NCBI GenBank assembly: GCA_963677695.2
Contig: CAXXUJ010000001.1
Location: 1,736,001-1,800,000, forward strand
Length of the DNA: 64,000 bases
Source of the DNA: SABI01 sp963677695
GTDB taxonomy: Bacteria; Spirochaetota; Spirochaetia; Sphaerochaetales; Sphaerochaetaceae
Direction: 5' to 3'
A program made the position numbers and the translations under genes. The notes under the pieces were generated by a model. It had not been told where the DNA came from. It saw only the letters and a list, made by a program, of their open reading frames with translations, and made no database searches. Positions 1-8,287 of the stretch are shown piece after piece. The stretch's first letter is position 1. Each line of letters begins with the position of its first letter.

Positions 1-2
1 CG

Positions 3-386
3 ACCGATACCGAAAGTGATGAAGTCACCTGGGGTCCCGGTTCACGATTCCACCTGACTGATGATGTTACTCCTCAGTATGGAATGAGAGCTGTAAGTGA
101 TGATAACCTCCGAGAACCTGCACAGGGAACAATGAGATCTTCACGTGGAATACATACCGTGAACAGTACGAGCGGGCCGAGCAGGATGTCACAGGGAAAG
201 AGCAGAAACGTTTCAGTTTCTACCAGAGGATCAAAGGGACAGGCCAATCAGGCAAGTTATAATCGTATGGACCCTGAAGATTGCCTCTACCTCGAAACAG
301 GAGCGCGTCAGTACCTGAACCAGTCTGATACTGAAGCCTTTACAGGACGTCAGGGCTCAGGCAGAATGGGAAGAGCCGGTTTCTAA
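3..386 (+). CDS. hypothetical protein, C-terminal part (gene starts before the window)
   Basis: The frame is open from the first bases of the window, so the Met at 84 need not be the start; about 127 residues are visible. The protein is rich in Ser, Gly, Arg, Gln and Asn, with no long hydrophobic segment and one Cys, and its tail is Gly/Arg-rich (GRQGSGRMGRAGF). I do not recognise a family. It ends 13 bases before the DUF2202 gene, whose ribosome site AAGGAGG directly follows its stop, so the two are probably co-transcribed. The low-complexity sequence suggests a disordered, perhaps exported tail, but the N-terminus that would show a signal peptide is missing. Confidence 0.55.
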   Translation, partial: TDTESDEVTWGPGSRFHLTDDVTPQYGMRAVSDDNLREPAQGTMRSSRGIHTVNSTSGPSRMSQGKSRNVSVSTRGSKGQANQASYNRMDPEDCLYLETGARQYLNQSDTEAFTGRQGSGRMGRAGF

Positions 387-399
387 GGAGGACTGAACA

Positions 400-1083
400 A
401 TGAATACAGCAAAGAAAATTGGAATCATAGCCGTCATGGCAGTTATAGCGGGAACTTCCTTCCTCTTCGCAGAAGGAGTTCAGGAAATCCAGAGCCCATC
501 ATCAGCACAGCCTGCAGCAGATGAAACGACTGTCGCCAGCGATGACCACGGCGTCACCTACATGAGAGAAGAAGAGAAGCTTGCACGTGATGTGTACCTC
601 GCTCTCTTTGACATCTGGGGTATTCGTACTTTTGAGAATATCGCACAGGCAGAACAGCAGCACATGGATTCCGTTGCCTATCTGATGGACCAGCAGGGTA
701 TTGAAGATACCGTAGCCTATGCAGCACCCGGAGAATTCACCATTCCTGCAATCAAGGACCTGTACAATTCACTGGTAGAGCAGGGTTCCAAGTCAGCAAT
801 TGATGCACTGAAGGTCGGAACTCTCATTGAGGACCTTGATATCGCAGACCTGGAAGAGTATCTTGCAGGTACCACAGACCCTCTTACCATTCAAGTGTAC
901 GAAAGACTTATCGCAGGAAGCGAACAGCACATGAGAGCTTTCATGAATCAGCTTGCGATGTACGGTGAAACCTACGAAGCACAGTTTATCAGCCAGGAAA
1001 GAATGGATGATATTCTCGGAAGTTCCATGGGAATGGGAGGTCCTTCCAATCAGAGGGGCGGCCACCACGGCGGAAGAAACTGA
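400..1083 (+). CDS. exported DUF2202 (ferritin-like) protein
   Basis: 227 residues. An N-terminal signal peptide (KKIGIIAVMAVIAGTSFLFAEG) is followed by a Ser/Ala/Pro linker. Residues about 50-200 match the DUF2202 four-helix, ferritin-like family: YMREEEKLARDVYLALF, an EQQHMDSVAYL helix, LVEQGSKSAIDALKVGTLIE and a GSEQHMRAF helix. The Glu/His pairs (EE, EQQH, EQH) are candidate di-metal ligands. The C-terminus ends in Gly/His-rich GGHHGGRN, a possible extra metal-binding tail. The role of the family is not settled; metal binding in the periplasm is an inference. Ribosome site AAGGAGG at 387-393; followed by a hairpin terminator. Confidence 0.85.
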   Translation: MNTAKKIGIIAVMAVIAGTSFLFAEGVQEIQSPSSAQPAADETTVASDDHGVTYMREEEKLARDVYLALFDIWGIRTFENIAQAEQQHMDSVAYLMDQQGIEDTVAYAAPGEFTIPAIKDLYNSLVEQGSKSAIDALKVGTLIEDLDIADLEEYLAGTTDPLTIQVYERLIAGSEQHMRAFMNQLAMYGETYEAQFISQERMDDILGSSMGMGGPSNQRGGHHGGRN

Positions 1084-1107
1084 TTCTTCCCCTTTAGAAT
1101 ATATCAC

Positions 1108-1142
1108 ACAGCCGGAAAAAAACTTTCCGGCTGTAATTTTTT
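1108..1142 (+). terminator. rho-independent terminator after the DUF2202 gene
   Basis: An 11-bp perfect stem (ACAGCCGGAAA at 1108-1118 with TTTCCGGCTGT at 1124-1134) and a 5-base loop, followed by AATTTTTT. Confidence 0.85.
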
Positions 1143-1184
1143 GTCTTCTCAGTTGTTTTAAGTAGTGAAGCAAGGAGGTGAGCC

Positions 1185-1262
1185 ATGATAAGAATAAAGT
1201 ATTGTGTTCTTGCCGGTATTCTCACCGCTGTCCTGATAGTGCTTGTCGCTGTCGGCGGCTAG
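1185..1262 (+). CDS. putative 25-residue single-pass membrane peptide
   Basis: A short frame reading MIRIKYCVLAGILTAVLIVL then VAVGG and stop. It has an excellent ribosome site (AAGGAGG, 1172-1178) six bases before the ATG, basic residues at positions 3 and 5, and one hydrophobic helix. It lies just after the terminator of the DUF2202 gene, so it needs its own promoter or read-through. The pairing of a near-consensus ribosome site with a membrane-helix peptide argues against chance. No family can be named; small regulatory membrane protein, toxin-like peptide and signal leftover are all possible. Confidence 0.45.
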   Translation: MIRIKYCVLAGILTAVLIVLVAVGG

Positions 1263-1456
1263 AACAAGAATTTCCCCTTATTCTTATATGTTTAATATTA
1301 TAATGATCTCTATATGTGCCAATTCCCTCTCACTGAAGAGGGTTCTAATTATTTATTGACACAATGATTATCTTTGCACGATTGTTCTGATTTGTAATTC
1401 TCGAAAGTATCTACCACTTCGCGGAGTCGAACTTATCAATTTGTGAAAGAAATGTG

Positions 1457-1485
1457 TTGACAAATCCAACTTTACGCCATAATAT
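1457..1485 (+). promoter_or_regulatory. sigma-70-type promoter of the cluster 1 TRAP operon
   Basis: TTGACA at 1457-1462, a 17-base spacer and TAATAT at 1480-1485. Predicted transcription start is near 1492, just upstream of the operator at 1498. The rest of the gap 1263-1603 shows no gene. Confidence 0.75.
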
Positions 1486-1497
1486 CACTATATTATC

Positions 1498-1519
1498 AAA
1501 CATCAGATGTTTGTTGTTT
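1498..1519 (+). promoter_or_regulatory. candidate GntR/FCD operator, site 1 (TRAP operon)
   Basis: A perfect 7-1-7 palindrome, AAACATC-A-GATGTTT (1498-1512), followed by GTTGTTT. It sits just after the predicted transcription start, fitting repression. The same 22-base layout recurs before the regulator gene (10959-10980), and its CATCAGATGTTTG core recurs before the transketolase (6491). Confidence 0.7.
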
Positions 1520-1603
1520 GATTTATTAGTCAATATTTGGGGAACGATGATACATATGAGATTCTTTCCTCAATAGAATGAAAAAACCGCAAAAGGAGAC
1601 ATT

Positions 1604-2593
1604 ATGAAAAAGGTTCTAATCATTCTCGCAATTCTCGGATTGGTATTCGGTTCTCTCTCGGCTCAGGGTCAGGGAGAAGGTGGACAGGAAAAAGTTGTTC
1701 TTAAACTGGCAACAATTTATTCTCCAGACCACCCCGTTTCAGTTGGGTTAGATAATCTCGCAGCCACTGTTGCAGAGGAATCTAATGGTAGACTTGAGAT
1801 TCAGCATTTCCCGGCAGGTCAGCTTGGTGCTGAACCTTCAATTCACGAAGGTATGAGAAACGGCACAGTTGATATGGCAGTTATGGGAATCAGCGAAGTA
1901 GGAAAGAGATTCTCACCTGTTCTGGTATTTGATGCCCCGTTTATTTTCGAAGATGCAACACAGATGCTCAAGGCATTCAGCAGTGATCTTGGTCAGGAGC
2001 TGTGGAGTGAGTTCGAAGATACTACTGGTATCAAGATGGTAGCACCTATCTATTATGGATCAAGAATTCTTACAACCACCAAACCTGTTACTACCGTTCA
2101 GGCTCTCAAGGGAATGAAGATCAGAGTCCCCGACCAGCCCAACTCAGTAGCAACCTGGAAGGCACTTGGTGCAACTCCTACCCCCATGAACCTCGGTGAA
2201 GTATATCTTTCACTGCAGACCGGTGTTGTTGATGGGCAGGAAAACCCTCTTGCAACTATCACAAGTTCCAAGTTCGACGAAGTCTGTAAGTATTTCAATA
2301 TGACAGGGCACTCAGTTCAGTCAACTCCTCTCTTCATGACAACTGCTGCATATGATAAGCTTGATGATGAACTGAAAGCTGTTCTTGATGCTGCCGTCCA
2401 GAAGGATGTGTATGGAATCACTGACTACATCATGAACTACGAAAAGACAGGTCTTGAAGAACTGGCTTCCAAGGGTATCACCATTGTCAAAGTTGAAAGA
2501 CAGGGATTCATTGATGCCGCACAGCCTGTAATTCAGGCAGGTGCAGCTGATTGGGGAGAAGGTGTATACCAGCAGCTCCAGAGCATTAAATAA
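1604..2593 (+). CDS. dctP: TRAP transporter substrate-binding protein (DctP family), cluster 1
   Basis: 329 residues with a cleavable signal peptide ending LSAQG. This is the periplasmic receptor that delivers an organic acid to the TRAP permease encoded just downstream. Family features are the N-terminal beta strand KLATIYSPDHPVS, the GQLGAEPSIHEGMRNGTVDMA segment, the carboxylate-binding Arg in GMKIRVPDQPNS and the QENPLATI motif. The substrate cannot be read from sequence; the operon context (2-hydroxyacid racemase-like, oxidoisomerase and transketolase genes) suggests a sugar acid. Ribosome site AAAAGGAGA before the ATG. A strong hairpin follows the stop codon and may make this gene more highly expressed than the permease. 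Confidence 0.92.
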   Translation: MKKVLIILAILGLVFGSLSAQGQGEGGQEKVVLKLATIYSPDHPVSVGLDNLAATVAEESNGRLEIQHFPAGQLGAEPSIHEGMRNGTVDMAVMGISEVGKRFSPVLVFDAPFIFEDATQMLKAFSSDLGQELWSEFEDTTGIKMVAPIYYGSRILTTTKPVTTVQALKGMKIRVPDQPNSVATWKALGATPTPMNLGEVYLSLQTGVVDGQENPLATITSSKFDEVCKYFNMTGHSVQSTPLFMTTAAYDKLDDELKAVLDAAVQKDVYGITDYIMNYEKTGLEELASKGITIVKVERQGFIDAAQPVIQAGAADWGEGVYQQLQSIK

Positions 2594-2617
2594 TAGTATA
2601 TAATTATGGATATATCA

Positions 2618-2659
2618 CTGCATTGCCACAGCATGTGGTAATGCAGCTGATAATTTTTA
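2618..2659 (+). terminator. intercistronic hairpin between dctP and dctQ (leaky terminator or mRNA end stabiliser)
   Basis: Thirteen-bp stem with one G-T pair (2618-2630 with 2634-2646), loop GCA, followed by CTGATAATTTTT. Its place after the binding-protein gene suggests partial termination or 3' end protection that raises receptor over permease. Confidence 0.65.
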
Positions 2660-2673
2660 CACTAGGAGCGAAT

Positions 2674-3171
2674 ATGAAGCAAATTATCCGAACAGTGAAT
2701 ACCGCGATTTTTAAGGTTGAAGCAGCCTTTCTGATTGTAACATTCGTGATCATGGGTATCGTTATGGCGCTTCAGGTCTTTTCTCGAGCGATTTTAGGGA
2801 TGTCAATCGTATGGAGTGAAGAGCTGACAAGACACATTTTCGTCTGGAGTACCTTCATCGGAATGAGTTACGGTATCGGAAAAGTCTATCATATCAATCT
2901 CGATTATTTTGTGTTGAAGATTCCTGAGAAAGTGAGAGCTTACGTTACAATGATTATGGACATAATTCTTGCCTTGGTTCTTGTTGTTCTCTTTAGGTTC
3001 GCACTCGTTTATGTTGCTGACCAGATGGCTATTCTTGGACCTACAACAGGGTATCCAATGGGATTCGTGATGCTTTCACTTCCTGTCGGTTGTGTCCTCG
3101 CAGAGGTACATATTCTTGCAAATTTAATCGAATTGATTCCATCAAAATCTAGAAACGAGGTGGCTGCATGA
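2674..3171 (+). CDS. dctQ: TRAP transporter small permease (DctQ family), cluster 1
   Basis: 165 residues with four hydrophobic segments, the usual DctQ size and topology. This small membrane subunit partners DctM in Na+-coupled uptake of the DctP ligand. The motif FSRAILGMSIVWSEELTRHI is typical of the family. I start at ATG 2674 (MKQIIRTVN) because AGGAGCG stands six bases before it; a longer frame opening at 2623 would run through the intercistronic hairpin. The stop overlaps the DctM start (ATGA), so the two are translationally coupled. Confidence 0.9.
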   Translation: MKQIIRTVNTAIFKVEAAFLIVTFVIMGIVMALQVFSRAILGMSIVWSEELTRHIFVWSTFIGMSYGIGKVYHINLDYFVLKIPEKVRAYVTMIMDIILALVLVVLFRFALVYVADQMAILGPTTGYPMGFVMLSLPVGCVLAEVHILANLIELIPSKSRNEVAA

Positions 3172-4442
3172 CCGTTCTCTTTATTATTGTTTTCGTGATT
3201 GTATTGTTCCTCGGAATGCCTGTGGCTTTCAGTATGGTTACCGCAGCGATGACATTTGTCTCAGGAGCAGGATTCTCGATGAGAGTAGTTGTCGAGAAGT
3301 TCCTGACTGGCCCCGACTCGTATACGTTGATTGCAGTTCCCTTCTTCATTCTTGCGGCAAATCTGATGAATACAGGTGGGGTGACAAGAAGGATTTTTGG
3401 GTTTGCTGATTATTGTGTCGGTCATGTGAAAGGTGGTCTGGGGCATGTAAATATTTTTGCCTCAGTAATATTTGCAGGTATGTCAGGCGCTGCTGTAGCA
3501 GATGCAGGCGGTTTAGGGCAGATCGAATTGAAAGCGATGAGAGAGTCTGGGTTTGACGATGATTTCTCGCTTGCAGTAACAGCTGCATCTTCCACTGTGG
3601 GACCGATTATACCTCCCAGTATCCCGGCTGTTATCTATTGTGTTACTTCCGGTGCCTCTATCGGAAAAATTTTCCTGGCAGGGTTCATTCCAGGGATATT
3701 CATGGCTCTTGCCATGTCAGGCGTCGTATATTTTATAGCACATAAAAGAGGCTATCCTGTTGAACCGAAGCGGACACTGAAAGAAAAAGTTGTCAGTTTT
3801 AAAAATGCATTTCCAGCACTCCTTACCCCTATTATTGTTATCGGAGGAATTGTTTCGGGTAAGTTCACACCAACTGAGTCTGCCATCATAGCTTCAACGT
3901 ATGCTCTGATTCTCGGCTTCATATACAAAGAACTTTCGATAAGGAAACTGAAAAAGATTTTTCTTGATACTGCAATTCAGACTACAACAACGATCGTTAT
4001 CATTGCCGCTGCAGCAGTCTTCGGTTGGGTTCTCTCCTATATGAGGATTCCCCAGATTCTATCTTCTTCATTCCTTGGACTCTTCACCTCTCCTGCAATT
4101 GGTATTTTTGCGGTGATGATAGTCCTTCTTGTCGTCGGATGCTTTATGGAAACTATCGCGGCGATAACCATCATGACACCGGTATTACTGCCGATTGTTA
4201 CTTCATTCGGAATGGACCCGGTCCACTTCGGGATTCTGATGGTGCTGAACCTAATGATTGGACTGATTACACCACCGGTAGGTCTTGTTTTATACACACT
4301 GTCAAATATTTCCAGTGTGCCATTCTATCGTATCGCCAAGGCGGCAGTGCCTTTTATGATCATACTGTTTGCTGTTCTCCTGGTGCTTGCATATATTCCG
4401 CAGATAACGATGTTCCTGCCTAACCTTTTCTATGGAGTCTGA
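3168..4442 (+). CDS. dctM: TRAP transporter large permease (DctM family), cluster 1
   Basis: 424 residues, about 12 hydrophobic segments, full length for DctM. Recognisable are the N-terminal FLGMPVAFSM, the FVSGAGF region, GGLGHVNIFASVIFAGMSGAAVAD, the SSTVGPIIPPSIPAVIYC helix hairpin and the C-terminal NLMIGLITPPVGLVLYTL repeat. It forms the transport channel with DctQ. Its start overlaps the DctQ stop by four bases, and the racemase-like gene begins two bases after its stop, so transport and first catabolic step are tightly linked. Confidence 0.93.
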   Translation: MTVLFIIVFVIVLFLGMPVAFSMVTAAMTFVSGAGFSMRVVVEKFLTGPDSYTLIAVPFFILAANLMNTGGVTRRIFGFADYCVGHVKGGLGHVNIFASVIFAGMSGAAVADAGGLGQIELKAMRESGFDDDFSLAVTAASSTVGPIIPPSIPAVIYCVTSGASIGKIFLAGFIPGIFMALAMSGVVYFIAHKRGYPVEPKRTLKEKVVSFKNAFPALLTPIIVIGGIVSGKFTPTESAIIASTYALILGFIYKELSIRKLKKIFLDTAIQTTTTIVIIAAAAVFGWVLSYMRIPQILSSSFLGLFTSPAIGIFAVMIVLLVVGCFMETIAAITIMTPVLLPIVTSFGMDPVHFGILMVLNLMIGLITPPVGLVLYTLSNISSVPFYRIAKAAVPFMIILFAVLLVLAYIPQITMFLPNLFYGV

Positions 4443-4444
4443 TC

Positions 4445-5746
4445 GTGATTAAAGATAAAGATACGATGGCGACAATGAGTTCTCTCTGTAACAAATTTCC
4501 GCTTCCCCGTATGATTCGAGTCCGTCAGGTATTCGATGGCAGTCACATTGAAAACATTGAAGATGTTCTCAGCGAACAATTCTATTCCGAAAAGATGAGT
4601 GCTGCTGTTTCGAGCATAAAAAAAGGAAACACTGTTGCGATTACCTGCGGTAGCCGTGGAATTTCCAATATGGCTGCTATTATAAAAAGTGTAGTTCAGC
4701 TGGTTCTCGAGAAAGAGGGAGTGCCTTTTGTGTTCCCGGCAATGGGTAGCCATGGGGGTGCGAATAACCTTGGTCAGTCAGAGCTGATTGGGGAGTATGG
4801 TGTAACCGAGGAATTCCTTGGATGTGAAGTAAGATCCTCCATGGATGTTGTAAATATCGGTGAAACGGAAGATGGACGTCCGACTTTCATAGATAAAAAT
4901 GCAGCAGAAGCTGATCATATCATCGTTATTAATCGTATAAAAGCTCATACAGCTTTCAGGGGTCCTTTTGAGAGCGGCCTCATGAAGATGATGGTGATCG
5001 GTATGGGCAAGCAGGTGGGAGCTGAAACCTGTCATGATTTAGGCTTTGGAGAAATGGCCGTCAATATCCCGATATTCGGCAGATCAATTTTGAAACATGC
5101 TCCCATACTGTTCGGAATAGGAATTGTAGAGAATGCATATGATGAAACATGTGGTTTAGAGGTACTTCTACCACATGAATTTGAAGAGAAAGAGCCAGCC
5201 CTTCTTGAATATTCGAAGGAAAGACTCGGAAGGATATTATTCCCTGAAATCGATGTTCTCGTAGTTGATCGCATTGGCAAGAATATCAGCGGTGACGGAA
5301 TGGATCCTAATATTACCGGAAGATTCCCTACACCTTATGGGTCAGGCATGTTGAATGCTCAACGGGTTGCAGTCCTTGATCTGACAGAGGAAACTCACGG
5401 CAACTGTTTCGGAGTAGGGATGGGAGACTTCACAACCCAGCGGCTTCTAGATAAATCAAATCTGGAAGTCATGTATATCAATGCTCTGACTTCAACATTG
5501 CTGCCTGCGACAAAAATGCCGATGGTAACTAAAAATCATAATGATGCTATAGGTGCCTGTATTAAGACCTGCAATAAAATAGATAGGGCACATCCAAGAA
5601 TTGTACGAATCAGTGATACTTTGCATTTAGGAGAGATTCTGATTTCTGAGGCATTACTGGAGGACGCCAGAAAAAATCCTCAGATTGAAATCTTGAGTGA
5701 CCCTGAGTACATGGTATTCGATGAGGACGGGAATTTATTCCCATAG
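4445..5746 (+). CDS. LarA-type nickel-pincer racemase/epimerase family protein (DUF2088)
   Basis: 433 residues from a GTG start two bases after the dctM stop (GGAG lies about ten bases upstream). LarA enzymes use a nickel-pincer cofactor to racemise or epimerise 2-hydroxyacids by hydride transfer. The key residues are visible with LarA spacing: His103 in GSHGG, His168 in IKAHTAFRG, the cofactor-bonding Lys181 in GLMKMM, and His197, 16 residues later as in Lactiplantibacillus LarA (K184/H200). The substrate is probably not lactate: the gene sits between a TRAP transporter and sugar-acid enzymes, so C2 epimerisation of a sugar acid is more likely (inference). No cofactor-making larB/C/E genes are in the window. 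Confidence 0.8.
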   Translation: MIKDKDTMATMSSLCNKFPLPRMIRVRQVFDGSHIENIEDVLSEQFYSEKMSAAVSSIKKGNTVAITCGSRGISNMAAIIKSVVQLVLEKEGVPFVFPAMGSHGGANNLGQSELIGEYGVTEEFLGCEVRSSMDVVNIGETEDGRPTFIDKNAAEADHIIVINRIKAHTAFRGPFESGLMKMMVIGMGKQVGAETCHDLGFGEMAVNIPIFGRSILKHAPILFGIGIVENAYDETCGLEVLLPHEFEEKEPALLEYSKERLGRILFPEIDVLVVDRIGKNISGDGMDPNITGRFPTPYGSGMLNAQRVAVLDLTEETHGNCFGVGMGDFTTQRLLDKSNLEVMYINALTSTLLPATKMPMVTKNHNDAIGACIKTCNKIDRAHPRIVRISDTLHLGEILISEALLEDARKNPQIEILSDPEYMVFDEDGNLFP

Positions 5747-5784
5747 AATCAAAGTAAGATAATTTGCTGAGAATTTAATACCAT

Positions 5785-6450
5785 AAGAAATCCACAGGCT
5801 GAGCCTGTGGTGCGATAGGAGGTTACACCCGAACAATTGTTCTTGAAAGAAGGGTCCCCTGTGATACATTTGAATAGCGGTTCACAACGCATTCGAACAG
5901 AAAACAGGAGACCCAATGACAGAACAGAGTTTAGCACACACGTGCTGGGATTGCACATACCACATTGTGTGGATACCAAAGTATCGAAAGAAGGTGTTAT
6001 ATGGCGAGTGCCGAGATGAGTTGAAAAGTATACTCCGGCAACTATTGGATATGAAAAAGATAGAAATCGTGGAAGGGTCTATAAGCAAAGATCACATCCA
6101 CTTGAGCGTGAGAATGCCGCCAAAAGAAGCGGTGTCAAAGATCATGGGCTATCTGAAGGGAAAGAGTGCCCTGATGCTGTATGACCGACACCCGGAATGG
6201 AGACGGAGAACCGGTCGAGATAGAACTTTTTGGGCACGAGGGTACTATGTGAGCACCGTTGGAATCAACGAAGAAGTGATCAAGAAGTACATTCAGAACC
6301 AGGAAGAAGCTGACCGGTTCGGAGATGAATAGAGAACCCCTTTAGGGGTTGCGAGTAATAGATGCAGTTGTGAACCGCAGCTTTAGCTGCAGCTGTAACA
6401 GGCCCTTATAGGGCGAACAGCAAGCCACCGGCTATGCCGGTGGTCATGAC
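5785..6450 (+). mobile_element. IS200/IS605-family insertion sequence (tnpA only)
   Basis: A single Y1 transposase gene flanked by the sub-terminal hairpins expected for IS200: left, CCACAGGCT/AGCCTGTGG at 5792-5810; right, CCACCGGC/GCCGGTGG at 6425-6443, followed by TCATGAC. Extra small hairpins lie at 6335-6350, 6377-6390 and 6402-6414. No terminal inverted repeats or target duplication are expected for this family, so the exact ends are approximate. It sits inside carbon cluster 1, in the direction of the operon. Confidence 0.8.
5916..6332 (+). CDS. tnpA: IS200/IS605-family transposase TnpA (Y1 HUH)
   Basis: 138 residues, full length for an IS200 TnpA. It moves single-stranded DNA by an HUH/tyrosine mechanism. 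The HUH motif is seen in SKDHIHLSVRMPP and the catalytic Tyr region in ARGYYVSTVGINEEVIKKYI; the N-terminal YHIVWIPKYRKKVL strand is diagnostic. The frame is intact, so the element may be active. No accessory tnpB is present. It is inserted between the racemase-like gene and the transketolase genes of cluster 1. Confidence 0.93.
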   Translation: MTEQSLAHTCWDCTYHIVWIPKYRKKVLYGECRDELKSILRQLLDMKKIEIVEGSISKDHIHLSVRMPPKEAVSKIMGYLKGKSALMLYDRHPEWRRRTGRDRTFWARGYYVSTVGINEEVIKKYIQNQEEADRFGDE

Positions 6451-6488
6451 TGAGAAATTTTAGGCAAGGAAAATTTTTATAATTTATA

Positions 6489-6510
6489 TTCATCAGATGT
6501 TTGATGATAA
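6489..6510 (+). promoter_or_regulatory. candidate GntR/FCD operator, site 2 (transketolase operon), with upstream -10 box
   Basis: Core CATCAGATGTTTGATG at 6491-6506 (inverted CATCA/TGATG arms). A TATAAT at 6478-6483 lies directly upstream, but no good -35 is seen; part of the promoter may have been supplied or damaged by the IS200 right end at about 6450. Confidence 0.6.
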
Positions 6511-6528
6511 AACATGTAGAGGACGTAT

Positions 6529-7353
6529 ATGGAAACGAAAGAACTACAGAAAATAGCGAACCGCCTTCGATACGAAGCTGTTCGGATGGTGTGGGAAGGA
6601 AAGGACGGACATCCCGGTCCGGCACTTTCAATTGCCGATATCGTAACAACACTTTATTACGATGAAATGAACATTGACCCGTCAAATCCTGAATGGGAAG
6701 ACAGAGATCGCTTCATCCTTTCCAAAGGGCATGCATGTCCCATCGCATATGCTACCCTCAATGATAAGGGTTATAACGGAGAGAAGGTTGAACACTTCAA
6801 CCTGAGAGCTCTTCACAGCAATTTCCAGGGCCACCCGGTCAGTCACAAGACTCCCGGTATCGACAGCACTTCCGGATCACTCGGAAACGGAATCTCCATT
6901 GCTGCAGGAATGGCGATTGCCGGTAAGTTCCACAAGAAAGACTACCGTGTCTTCGTTGTCGTCGGTGACGGCGAACTTCAGGAAGGGGTCTGCTGGGAAG
7001 GTATCAACGTAGCTACCAGCTACAAGCTCGATAACCTGATTGTCTTTGTCGACCGTAACGGCTGGCAGAGCGGCGGTTCCGTAGAAGATGTGATCGGTGC
7101 AAACAATATCGATGAAAGAATCGGTTCTTTCGGCTGGCATATCATCAAGATCAACGGAAATGATATCGACCAGATCAAGGCCGCACTTGCCGAAGCCAAG
7201 ACAGTCAAGGGCAAGCCCATTGCAATCATCAGCGACTGTATCAAGGGTAAGGGTCTGAGCTATATGGAAAATGATAATAACTGGCACAAGGGTGTGCCCA
7301 CCGATGAACAGTATGCCTTAGCCGGTGTCGAACTGTTAGGGGAGGCAAAATAA
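6529..7353 (+). CDS. transketolase, N-terminal (TPP/Mg-binding) subunit, cluster 1
   Basis: 274 residues, the size of the N-terminal half of transketolase, which in this split type is a separate polypeptide. It binds the pyrophosphate of thiamine diphosphate: KGHACPI, TSGSLGNGISIAAGMA and the GDGELQEG...N metal motif are present. It needs the partner encoded next, with which it overlaps by one base (TAATG). Split transketolases of this type include AptAB of the apiose pathway, but many are of unknown specificity. Ribosome site AGAGGA before the ATG; operator site 2 lies just upstream. Confidence 0.92.
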   Translation: METKELQKIANRLRYEAVRMVWEGKDGHPGPALSIADIVTTLYYDEMNIDPSNPEWEDRDRFILSKGHACPIAYATLNDKGYNGEKVEHFNLRALHSNFQGHPVSHKTPGIDSTSGSLGNGISIAAGMAIAGKFHKKDYRVFVVVGDGELQEGVCWEGINVATSYKLDNLIVFVDRNGWQSGGSVEDVIGANNIDERIGSFGWHIIKINGNDIDQIKAALAEAKTVKGKPIAIISDCIKGKGLSYMENDNNWHKGVPTDEQYALAGVELLGEAK

Positions 7354-8276
7354 TGTCATACAAAGGAACCAGAGAAGCATTTGCAACTGCTATCACTGAG
7401 CTGACAGCAGAGAACAAGGAAGTCATGTTCGTTTCGAGTGACTCACTCAAAGCGATGAGAGCAGTCCCCTATGCCGATGCATACCCCGAGAATTATATCG
7501 AGTGCGGTATTGCCGAGCAGGGAACAGTGAATGTCGCTGCAGGTCTTTCCACCTGCGGTATCATCCCCTATGTTGCAACCTATGCAGGATTCCTCACCAT
7601 GAGAGCCTGTGAGCAGATGAGAACCTTCGTCGCCTACCCGAACCTCAATGTGAAGTTCGTAGGTATCAACGCAGGACTTATCGGCGGAGAGAGAGAAGGT
7701 GTGACCCACCAGTTCTATGAAGATGTCTCTATCCTCTCAGCCATTCCTAATTTCACCATCTTCCTTCCCGCTGACGGCAATCAGACCTACCATGCAGTCA
7801 AAGAAGCTGCAGGAGTAGACGGTCCGGTATATATCAGAGCCGGAAGCGGAAGGGAAGTTGATGTCTACGATAAGGAAACTCCCTTCACCCTTGATGGTGT
7901 GAGAGTCCTGAAGGACTACGGAAGAGACACAGTCATCTTCGCCAGTGGTTTCATTCTCGACAGAGCACTTGAGGCTGCAGAGATCCTTCACAAAGAAGGC
8001 GTTTCCGTTACCGTTGCCGATGTCAACATCATCAATGGAAAGGATCCCTCAAAGATCATCGAAGTGATCAAGAGCGCCGGTAAGATCGTGACAGTGGAAG
8101 ATCAGTCTGTAAACGGGGGTCTCGGTTCCTACATCCAGGGTCTCGTGTGTGAACACGATCCCAAGGTCGTGAAGAAGCACGGTCTCAAGACATTCGGCGA
8201 ATCAGGTCCTGCAAAAGAACTTGCTGATGCATATGGTTACAGTCCCGAAGGGATTGCAGCTCTCGTAAGAGGTTAA
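7353..8276 (+). CDS. transketolase, C-terminal (pyrimidine-binding) subunit, cluster 1
   Basis: 307 residues covering the Pyr and C-terminal domains. The catalytic Glu that activates the TPP pyrimidine is in ECGIAEQGTVNVAAGLS. TYAGFLTMRACEQMRTF and VEDQSVNGGLGSYI are typical of split transketolase and DXS-like C-subunits. It forms a heteromer with the preceding gene product to transfer two-carbon ketol units. Ribosome site GGGGAGG lies within the end of the upstream gene, indicating coupled translation. In this context the donor could be the ketose acid made by the downstream oxidoisomerase-like enzyme (inference). Confidence 0.92.
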   Translation: MSYKGTREAFATAITELTAENKEVMFVSSDSLKAMRAVPYADAYPENYIECGIAEQGTVNVAAGLSTCGIIPYVATYAGFLTMRACEQMRTFVAYPNLNVKFVGINAGLIGGEREGVTHQFYEDVSILSAIPNFTIFLPADGNQTYHAVKEAAGVDGPVYIRAGSGREVDVYDKETPFTLDGVRVLKDYGRDTVIFASGFILDRALEAAEILHKEGVSVTVADVNIINGKDPSKIIEVIKSAGKIVTVEDQSVNGGLGSYIQGLVCEHDPKVVKKHGLKTFGESGPAKELADAYGYSPEGIAALVRG

Positions 8277-8287
8277 GGAGGAATACT

